Shown piece by piece: positions 55,934 to 64,000 of a stretch of 64,000 bases of DNA. The stretch spans positions 24,584,887-24,648,886 of the forward strand of contig CM072525.1 in assembly GCA_036898135.1 (NCBI GenBank). The letters run 5' to 3'. Source of the stretch: Oncomelania hupensis. Lineage: Eukaryota > Mollusca > Gastropoda > Littorinimorpha > Pomatiopsidae. Below the pieces are notes generated by a model, which saw only the letters and a list, made by a program, of their open reading frames with translations, had not been told where the DNA came from and did not search any database. Each line of letters starts with the position of its first letter. Position 1 is the first letter of the stretch. Position numbers and translations under genes: made by a program.

Positions 55934-57225
55934 TATTTTATAAAGCGCAAATTCAAACTGACAATTTGCCCTAAGCACTCACACCACACTTACAAACAAA
56001 TGTGAGCTCACGTTAACAAGAAAAAAAGCACACATTTTTTTTAAAGAAGACATTACAGTATAGACATAAAAATAAATATAGCACATAATTAAACAATTTT
56101 TTTAAGTCTTTACATACATTACAGTATAAACATGCAGATAAATAATAGCACAGATAATAACACAGTAAAATACTAAAATGACACCTCTCCCTTCTCCTCC
56201 CACAATGACATGTATATTTACTCTTCCCCCCTCCTTCCCCCTTCACCACTGTTATTTGGAGTGGATGAGTAAATACATACATACATAACTGAACACTGTT
56301 TTAGGGTTATTCGTAGTTTACAATTTTTTTCTCTCATAATTTTGAACTAAAATCTGTGTAATTAGTCAACAGCGCTACACATACCTTTCTCATAATATGT
56401 ATGTGAAGAATAAATCACAAGCAATAAAATACATGAAGTGAATTAATTTAATAAATGGATCTCATAATATTCATTGTTTTTTTTTCATTAAAATATAAGG
56501 CATTGATGTATTTTAACACGTTTTTTTCCTTTCTCTTTACACTAGTATTGGGATAATACAGCAAAACAAGCAGAACTTTACCAGAATTTTTCAGTGAGTC
56601 ATACCAATATTTTGTAGTGATATAGCAACTGCCCTCAAGCCAACCATGGAACATCAAAGCATGACAACTTGTGATAAATAAAATTCAAGGACAAAGTTGT
56701 ATGTTTTATTAAGTATTATTTAGGTTTTTCTTTAGACAAAGACAACGTCACAAAACAAAATGTTTAGCTTTTCAGCTCATTCTTGTTGAAGAGGATATTG
56801 GGTGTATTGGGACACTGCATAACATGACTGCCACACACTGTTCATCACAATATGGGTATACCATTCCAACACTACATTGTTAATAAACATGTAATACTAT
56901 TTTTATTTTCTAAATTATATTTCACCTTTGCCATACTTTTGTATGAATCTGACACAAAATAGTCCAATTTGCTTAAAACTATTCGTCATTATGACATAAA
57001 TTGTAAGAACTTACATGCTACCGGTTTGCTCCCCCAGCAAATGTTCAAAACCACAACTAATATTCTGTACGTTGGGTTTGGGCGTGCCACCATGGAAATA
57101 CCCCTTGGGGTCAAGAGCAATCTTGCCACTGTAGATTGTTCTAACCTATAAAGGGAAAAGGGAAAGCCCCAGTTGAAAATCTGTCTTGACTTTGTAGGCA
57201 TGACCGATTCACTGTGGCAACAGTA
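54556..57225. other. Non-coding interior with retroposon tails and (AAT)n
   Basis: A 3' end (gtgcgctttataaatctatg) lies at about 55107-55140 and a related inverted one (ttataaagcgcaaattcaaa) after the (aat)n run at 55868-55931. A block with ggtttgctcccccagcaaat and gttgggtttgggcgtgccac at 57018-57100 recurs at 58350-58432. No gene seen. Confidence 0.5.
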
Positions 57226-57795
57226 CCCCCGTTGGGGTGCCGGGGGTTTCAGTATAAATAGTATCCCCACTTTCTGGAAATTTAGTGCTTTAAATTTTCA
57301 CTGTCGCTGTCTTTCTCATTTGCTCTTTCTCATTCCTGCTCTGTTCTGTCAATCTGCTATACTATCGTCTTCTTCGCTATACCAGTCATCTATCTTTTTT
57401 CTTGAAAACTCTTCCGGGACAAGATTCCTTGTTCGTGTATGTTGGATCAGCTTGGGAATGTTGGACGCTTTCTGCCAGGTGGTCACTAGGGCTTCCTATG
57501 ATGTTATTATTTAGCAATGTAGGCATTTTATATGTATGTGTTTTGTTGATAATTTATAATGATATTTGTATTCTATTTTGTTTTTGTAAACGGGGGTTCG
57601 ATTAGTTGGGGTAAAGCCTCAGCCGTCCCCTGCCTGGGATGTCTTTATTGTAAAGTGACTGGCTGGTGGAGGGCATTCAGTTTTCCCACTAGGGTTGTTT
57701 CAGCAGATCTTTGATGCGGATTGGGGGTTGTCCGGTCCTGATTTGGCTCGGAAGAGTCCGCTGGACCTAACGCAACAATTATGTAATTTAATGTA
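57226..57795 (+). mobile_element. Family Y retroposon copy 6, full length
   Basis: Plus-strand copy from tacccccgttggggtgccgg to the atgtaatttaatgta tail; no clear target duplication. Confidence 0.88.
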
Positions 57796-58443
57796 CCCAT
57801 GGAAAGCAGACCAGAATTGCCTGATAAAAATAACCTGTCAAAATCACAAAAAAATGCACCAAGTTGTCAACAATGATTCATTTCCGAGGAACAGATTAAT
57901 GAAATTTTAAGTCTCAAAACTTTGGTAAACTAGTAAACAAACCCTATCCAATAAACATCTTAATGTGCACTAGGAAGTCCGACATAATAAACTTCGCCCA
58001 AACTCAGCAAGATACGGCAGTGGGGGTAAGAGGAAGTGGGGGATTTGAAGGGGGATGGAGGAAGGGTGTTGAGGGATAGCAAATTTTTATTCATTTTAAA
58101 AGTGACATGAAAACATGTTTAAAAAAGATTGTGATACTTTAAATTTAAAAAAAATTGGGTGGGTGGGGGAGGGGTGGTGTGTTATTTCCACACTTATTAC
58201 GAGCCAAAGGTCTAAGGCGGGACTAACTTGCCTTGTCCACAGGCCAGAAACCAATGGCGCCTGACAGGTGTGGGATCGATCCAGCATATTATGTTTCTCA
58301 GAATGTTATTTACTTTCGACTCGGGCAACGTTTTGGGGGTTTTCTCCAGCTACCAATTTGCTCCCCAGCAAATTTTTTAAAAAAATCACAACTAATATTA
58401 GGTAGGTTGGGTTTGGGCACGCCACAGGCTGCGACTACGCCTT
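57796..58443. other. Non-coding DNA with second copy of an 80-bp dispersed block
   Basis: 58350-58432 resembles 57018-57100. A g-rich stretch (gtgggtgggggaggggtggt) is at about 58156-58178. No gene. Confidence 0.5.
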
Positions 58444-58700
58444 CCCCAGAGAACGCTAGTTAGTTAGTTATTCATTGCTTACAAGATCCAGCGGACTGCA
58501 AAGAGCAGAATCAGGACCACAAAATCAAGACCACAATATGCCGAAACAACCCTTGTAGTAACACTGAAGGCACCACATCCCACGCAGGGGACGCTGAGGC
58601 TATACTCTAATTTATCGAACCCCCGTTTACAAAAACAAAATAGAATATAAACATCATTATAAAATATCAACAACACACACACACACACACACATAGCAGT
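58444..58700 (-). mobile_element. Family Y retroposon copy 7, partial (variant)
   Basis: Variant tail side (gttattcattgcttacaaga) as in copy 3, continuing to aaacatcattataaaatatc, then (ac)n at about 58670-58693. Confidence 0.75.
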
Positions 58701-59190
58701 TTAAATTAGCTCTACCTCTTCAAGTCCAGCTCATCTTGCCCACTCACAGATATTCATAAGTGTCATTGTCATCTCATGTCCTTGGTCTGGTAGGCTGATA
58801 TGAAACATGTTGTCTTATCATAGCAGGCCTGCAAAAAAAAATATACAGTATGAAGCTTAAAATCCTCATTTGCAAATTTACAGGGCAAAGTTACCTCATG
58901 TCCAAAAATAATCAAAACTTAACCTTTTAGACGGTATTTTTTTTTCTTTGTTTGGTTATCACTGTTGCGGCGTTCAAAGTACTTTGTTTTCATAACACAA
59001 CATGCAAGTCTCACCAGGCGTTCAGGCTATAGCCCATTTTGGTCTTGCAGCCATTTTCCACTCAGAATAAAATTGCACGACTCGACTGATTAAGGATTTG
59101 ATAACATTGGGTTTGTACATTTCACTGTATAATTTATATAAACTATAATACAACTTTATTGTCCAAAAAATAAAAAGATACAGAAATTTG
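58701..59190. other. Non-coding DNA
   Basis: Nothing recognised. Confidence 0.45.
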
Positions 59191-59194
59191 CCTT

Positions 59195-59510
59195 TGGAAA
59201 ACTCCGTTAGATGAGTATAAGGTCTAGTTTGTGCATAAATGCATTCCATCGCATGTACTGTAAATATCTTGACACTCATTGCCACTTACACCCCCAAAAA
59301 ATCAAGAAAGTACTAGGTCCCTTTCCCCACATCCGGTTGCCCAAGTTTGTCCTCAGCTCTCTGGTGTTAGACGATAGGCAGTTAAAAAAAAAAATAATAA
59401 TAATAGATGAGCAAGTTGGCGTTCTAGGGGCTTGAATTAGATCCTCTATCACCCAATGCCGTGAGCAGTTCTTGAGCTCGAAAAGCACTATAAATTTAAG
59501 AGCAATAAAT
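59195..59510 (+). repeat. Headless SINE copy
   Basis: Contains gatgagtataaggtctagtt, atcttgacactcat, ggggcttgaattagatcctc and gagctcgaaaagcactataa, i.e. body and end of the main SINE family. Confidence 0.75.
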
Positions 59511-59867
59511 ATATACTAAAACAATAACTTAAAAGAACAACACATGAACATTATCTATAATATTTACATACGCAGTGAAAATTCACATAATGATGCATTG
59601 ATGGAACTCCAATGTGGAATGTTGTAGAGGGGAAAACATGGGAGCCCTCATCATTATAAAGGACATTGGTGACTGGAGGCAGCTGTAGAAAATCTATGAC
59701 AATAACTACAGACCACCACAAAATTGTTTGCTTCCCCTGATGCCAGGACAGTCAGTACAACATGTTCAACCTGAAAAATAGTAGTTAATAATGAAATTCA
59801 TATACAGCTCAAGTACATACATGTTATAATATACGTAGCATTATTCATTTAATAATTTCAAGTAATC

Positions 59868-60525
59868 ACTTTTATATAGTGCTTTTCCAGCTCAACAGCT
59901 GCACAATCAATCAATATTCAATCAATATTTCATTTATTGTCTATTCACACATTCAGGTGATATTAGACATTAATTAATAGCAACAACAATATAAATCAAA
60001 TCACAACTAAGAAATCTTATAACAAAATGGAATGAAAGGGGAAGAAGGATTTAACACCAAACTATAAAAGTCTACCAATAGGAGTCATTGCAATAATTTT
60101 CACAACTGCTGTTATCTGTGAATGATGTAATACATCATCTATAGAATGTCCATACTCAGTCAAATGATGTCCTTGGTTTTCACGTTAGCCAAAGAGGGAG
60201 CACTAAGATCATTAGATTCCATTTCTGTCAACAATTTGAGTATGTGTTGTTCTGAAATGTATTCCGTATTAGAAAAAGTAGTATGTCAAGATAATAGCAT
60301 TAAAAAGGTTACTATACCGAACTGTTCACGACAGTTGTCAAAATTAATATACAAGTTAAGAATGAACTCGTGGAATACTAAATATTCAGCAGATATACAG
60401 TGTATGTGTGGCAAAAATATATCAGTTTACCATATTTTATTTGAATGTCCAATTTTAAATGCAATGTACAGCTGCACAAGGTGTTTTGGCCAATACAGGA
60501 TCTAACTCAAGCAGCCCTATGCACC
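59868..60525 (-). repeat. SINE fragment split by a LINE insertion
   Basis: 59868-59906 (tatatagtgcttttccagct) and 60480-60525 (ggccaatacaggatctaact) are contiguous in the SINE at 6757-6830. Between them lies a 561-bp LINE insertion flanked by acagctgcacaa. Confidence 0.82.
59907..60467 (-). mobile_element. 5'-truncated LINE with inverted segment (twin-priming structure)
   Basis: Flanked by the 12-bp duplication acagctgcacaa (59895-59906, 60468-60479). The left side, read on the minus strand, ends in aataaatgaaatattgattg and a second attga unit, a 3' end with tail. The right side (about 60130-60467), read on the plus strand, encodes a LINE C-terminal zinc-knuckle region: LSKLIYKLRMNSWN, CMCGKNISVYHILFECP. 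The two parts are thus in opposite orientations. Confidence 0.65.
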
Positions 60526-60985
60526 CCAATAAAACACGAACAACCCCAGTACTGAAATACAACAGCCAAGTGCTCCCTCATAATATAAGTGATAGCTTAA
60601 CCCACCCACACACACCTACCATCTAGAGCATTGCACATCTTAGTACAACATTGCACGTCTCATTACAAACCTTTACAATAGCTCAATTAAACTTTCCACA
60701 TATATTTAAAACCAAATTCATATATTCAGCAATAGTACTATTAGTAGTACTAGTAGTACACACACACACTCACATGCATAATGATAAATACACAAAACTG
60801 AAAAAGTGTCACCCACTAAATGAATATGGATGAAAAAGTGTTTTATTTTCTATTCAACCATCCCCTTTCCCTCTCCACCAATGCATAAAATCCCTAGATA
60901 ACTAATAAATGTATCTTTTACAGGTTACTGTTGTAATTTACACTAGTGAAAACACGTGATTTTTGATTAGCGTTACATTACATGG
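60526..60985. other. Non-coding DNA before the solo LTR
   Basis: (ac)n at about 60760. The right end (gattagcgttacattacatg) is the tail of Y copy 8. Confidence 0.5.
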
Positions 60986-63121
60986 TGTGACGACACGAGT
61001 TTTCAGATGGTAGGGAGAGATACACTTTTTACGAAGTTACACTTCTCCGTATATCTGCTGTATTAGAATAGCGTGACCGATTTACTTTTGCGTATGAAAG
61101 TGCAGTTTCGTAGAGTCCGTGCGATTCGTAGAAGACAGGGGGTCGGCCAATTTCGAATAGGGGTACGCGTAATAAAGAACGTGCATACTGACGAGAGCTC
61201 GACTATTTTGCTTGTGGCCGGCGCAGATTTTGAAGGGCAGAGTGGTTTGAGATGCTATTGCGTGAGGAAGGAATTCTAACGAGGCAGCAACCCTGTGACA
61301 GAGGTCATCGTAGTGTAGGGTACTGTTGGAAGGGTGTGTGTATTGTTTTATAGCCACCCAAGGTCTTATGCCCTCGTCGGGATAAGGATGTTTAGAATTC
61401 GAAGGAAGATGGTAACTGCCATTCGCCTGTGAGTGTAGAGTTCCATACTTAAGGTGCGTGTGGTTCTCGATTGAACACCCACCAAGACTTAGTGTCTGTA
61501 GCAGAGCTAAGGTGTCCTCATCCTCAGAATAAATGTTATTTGGACAGTGAAATAACGTGCAAGAGCAAGAGAAAGAGACTCTCAAAAGACTAATCCATTG
61601 TGTTGTGCCAATGTTGTGACAGTGTTGTGTCGTGTTGTGGTGTTGGGGTAAAGGGCGTCACGAGCCGAGGCCTGTAAGGTAAGCAAACCCTGTCGTTCAA
61701 TTCTCTAGTGGCGCGCTCCGAGAACTGCGTACGTGTGTGAGTGGTAACGAGTGTGGGGAAGGGGATGTATTTTAGGATGTGTAATGAATTTTGTTGATTT
61801 TCTTATGATTTTCTTATGGTATATGTGATGGGGAAATGTCGTTGCTGTTGTTGTTATGGAAGTGGGTCAAAGGCGACGATGGGGAATATAGAGAGGGAGA
61901 GAGAGAGAGTGAGGGTGTATGTATGGATAGAGCGATGAATGTAGTATACTAAAGAAAGCTGAAGTGATGATTATGAAGGAAGCATGTTTACAGTATGGAT
62001 GAAGGGAGGTAATCGTGATGTGCTATAATTGTTGGGGGTGACGGTGGTGATGAAGGGGGGCGGAATGAATCAGGACTGTGAGATGGTAGTGTGGTTGCTA
62101 TAATCATGTATATTTATACAAACATTGGTATATAAAGCAGATGTGAATTATTAAGCATCAGGGTTGGTTTATATTATTGAAATGTGTGTATAGTATCTTG
62201 TGTTATTATTATGATATTCATAACTATACAGGTCAAGATGGCGGACGGAGGACGGCGTGTTATATTATATTATATAGTGTTTATTGTTTGGTGGGCATAT
62301 TGTTAAGACTATGTATATGTCAACAGGTGTGGGCTGATGATGATGATTATTACATCTACGTGTTTATTTCTACGCATTATTTTCCACGCTGTTGCCTTTG
62401 ATGTGCCTGTTGTGCTGTACTGATGTTGATGTTGTTGCCGCTGACTGGGTCCAAGCCAGCCTGGGATGTACCTTTGCTTCTACAACAGAGTAGTGTTGTG
62501 GTGATTTCTTACACTGCTGCAGGTTTTGCCTATGTATCGAGGCAACACGTTTCCAGGAGGTTTTCATACCTAATTCATGCACACACAGACTCACATTACA
62601 CGCACCTAAAAACATATCCATTTAGTTAGAAGAATCATCCACTTTGTGAAAGAGACTGTTAGCTCTCTGAGCTACTTAACAAGAACATTGAGACATTACT
62701 TCTGTGCCACAGCTTTGTCTAGCTAATAGTTTATGATTCAACGCCATCGCTTATTATTTGAAGACTTGTATTTTGAATTGATTTGTTGATTTTGATTTTC
62801 CTGTATACACTTTGTAAAGAAACTGTTGTTGTTTAGTTCTATTTGGGGTTTGTTGCAAGGGGAGGTAATTGTTAGTTAGTATTGGGACGGGGGTCTGTTT
62901 AGGGGTTGAGGGGAGGTTAGTTCCCATTTGTCCTGTGTTTGCTTGTTGATTGTTGAATAAAAGAGTGTGTGTTTGTACTCTGGCATTTTGTGTTAGTTTA
63001 TTTTGTTTGAGTTTTATTCTTTCACTCGCTTTATGAGCTGACGTCACTGAACCCGCTCGGGGGACGTGACACATGGTTATTGCTTTAGGTCCAGCGGAAT
63101 CTTCTGAGCCAAATCAGGACC
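60971..63121 (-). mobile_element. Family Y retroposon copy 8, short fragment split by a solo LTR
   Basis: The tail acattacatgg is at 60976-60985 and continues at 63077 as ttattgctttaggtccagcg to about 63121. Flanking words gattagcgtt (60965-60974) and gatttgcgtt (about 63125-63134) may be its target duplication. Confidence 0.7.
60986..63071 (+). mobile_element. Solo LTR of a third family (2086 bp)
   Basis: Starts TGTGACGACACGAG and ends GGGGGACGTGACA, flanked by a perfect catgg duplication (60981-60985, 63072-63076) inside Y copy 8, whose sequence gives the empty site. A polyadenylation signal (gaataaaagagtgtg) is near 62956. A caagatggcggacgg word at about 62234 resembles a YY1-type site around an ATG. 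No long frame is present. Confidence 0.85.
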
Positions 63122-63122
63122 A

Positions 63123-63214
63123 GTTGATTTGCGTTAAAGGAGTGAATGACAATAATAACATTTGATTAGCGTTAAAGCCATAAAGGAGTGAATGACAATA
63201 ATAACATTTGAAAA
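63123..63214. repeat. Short tandem duplication
   Basis: ggagtgaatgacaataataa followed by catttg occurs twice (about 63140 and 63185), each preceded by a gatt(t/a)gcgttaaag word. Confidence 0.8.
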
Positions 63215-63590
63215 AAAAACACTATCTGATCAAATATTTTACCGCTCATCATGCTGATTTCATCAACAATCAGCACATTGGTTGTTAATAATTTGTTGCA
63301 TTTTGAACGGACATCCGAGACGGCCTCCTCTTTAGTGTATCACCCATCAATGATGCTTGCCCACCATCATTCATGGCATTGGCGTTGCTGCTATTCCATT
63401 TGAAACAGTAACAGCAACTTTCTTTCTCAATTTACCAAGTACCATTGCACTTCCTCGCTCACGAAATGTTTTGACACTGCCTGCTTGACCTAAAACAGCC
63501 ACTTTTGGCCCAGAAATTATCCTATCGAAGGCATTTTTCTGACACTGCAATGCTGAAAGCCATGCGGTTGTAACGAATGAGGTTTCGTCA
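63215..63590 (-). pseudogene. Pif1-type helicase fragment
   Basis: Read on the minus strand from about 63575, the frame gives NAFDRIISGPKVAVLGQAGS followed by VKTF, a Walker A region in which the expected Gly of GSGKT is Val, then VAVTVSNGIAA as in Pif1/RecD-type helicases. After a frame break it gives NVLIVDEISMMSGKIF, a near-perfect Walker B region with DEIS. This is the N-terminal ATPase part of a Pif1 helicase, a DNA-unwinding enzyme encoded by hosts, Helitrons and some large DNA elements. It is broken by at least one frameshift and stops, lacks the later helicase motifs, and faces inward from the right TIR. Confidence 0.75.
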
Positions 63591-63704
63591 AGTAAAGTTT
63601 TATCAGTACAACTTATGTTAATCTGATGAATAAAATTTGATACAACAACAACGAATGAGGAGTAATTTCCCTTTTACTAGTTTTAGTCTCGGCAAAACTC
63701 GCAT

Positions 63705-63996
63705 TTCCGTGAAGTGATTGCAGAAAAGGTCGATTTATTTGACAATTTTACCGAAATTGAACCTGTTTAAAAATAGACAGAGCATAGTTCTTATTTTGTT
63801 TGTTTGCGCGAATCACTGCTGAAATGAATGAGTTGCCTTCTTTGGAAAGAACTATTCGAGTTTGTTCATATAAATTTGAAAACTGCGATGACCCCCAACT
63901 TCCGCTTGGTTCTGTTTGGTACCTTGTTATATAGATAACCAAAGGGAGACGCGTCACATGCATAGGCGCTCGCGTGTCCAGATACAAGCGCCTGTG
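63705..63996 (-). repeat. Right terminal inverted repeat
   Basis: Complement of 54266-54555; ends cctgtg at 63996, followed by gtat, which is also how the left flank gtatagag begins. Confidence 0.88.
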
Positions 63997-64000
63997 GTAT

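Larger units (their letters stand above)
54266..63996 (-). mobile_element. Candidate 9.7-kb DNA element with ~290-bp TIRs and Pif1 helicase remnant
   Basis: 54266-54555 and the complement of 63705-63996 align over ~290 bp at roughly 90% by eye, starting cacaggagcttgtatctgga and cacaggcgcttgtatctgga. The left flank is gtatagag (54258-54265) and the right flank in view is gtat (63997-64000), the first four bases of the same word. It has inserted into LTR X copy C. The only coding trace is a Pif1-like helicase next to the right TIR. The interior has been invaded by Y, SINE, LINE and LTR insertions. The superfamily is not assigned. Confidence 0.6.

Noticed and set aside
62177..62401. A gene starting in the ATG-GCG-GAC context near 62237
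   Set aside because: The frame runs into AT repeats within a dozen codons and lies inside a solo LTR.
63215..63996. Assignment of the Pif1 fragment to a Helitron
   Set aside because: No Rep/HUH nuclease motif or typical Helitron end is seen, and long inverted repeats argue against it; not fully excluded because the helicase is only a fragment.

Overview
The window is animal (metazoan) genomic DNA that consists almost entirely of nested mobile elements, with one probable host gene. Supporting signs are spliced exons with consensus GT/AG borders, LINEs, tRNA-derived SINEs, LTR retrotransposons with 5-bp target duplications, a Tc1-type transposon, TTAGGG-type telomeric tracts and Gly-X-Y collagen exons. 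The overall style suggests a lophotrochozoan, probably a mollusc; that assignment is inference.

Layout. 1-5095: Ty3/Gypsy-type LTR element A, cut by the window edge, keeping gag, protease and integrase but with RT/RNase H deleted and scrambled. 5096-10426: non-coding DNA with a THAP-domain exon (6358-6506), a tRNA-SINE and a 66-bp minisatellite. 10427-22392: a three-level nest, in which a 1.5-kb solo LTR (family X) was entered by an L2/CR1-like LINE, which was entered by the complete LTR element B (12240-18837). Element B encodes gag-PR-IN-RT-RH in one ORF, so integrase precedes RT, which is copia-like order with Gypsy-type domains (Gmr1-like). 22732-24274: a second X solo LTR. 25445-28613: an old palindromic element with a Tc1-like transposon in one arm and a family-Y retroposon in its loop. 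29421-36145: fold-back elements, a third X LTR, telomere-like DNA, and a LINE entered by Y, itself entered by a fold-back element.

40064-53532: a probable secreted collagen-like gene. It has a signal-peptide exon, a short Cys-bearing exon, then four tandem ~2-kb units each with one 186-bp collagen exon. All introns seen are phase 1, so exon copies can be added or lost without changing frame. The first collagen exon copy is destroyed by an LTR fragment and by a Y retroposon with a 13-bp target duplication.

54266-63996: a candidate 9.7-kb DNA element with ~290-bp terminal inverted repeats, a decayed Pif1-type helicase next to its right end, and an apparent target duplication that begins in the last four bases of the window. 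Inside it lie further Y copies, SINE pieces, a LINE with a twin-priming structure and a 2.1-kb solo LTR.

Four 53-65-bp hairpin sequences (family Z), three with their own target duplications, look like extremely short retroposons. The most unusual items are the IN-before-RT LTR element with its RT-less partner, the 9.7-kb TIR/Pif1 element, the Z mini-retroposons and the phase-1 collagen exon array.
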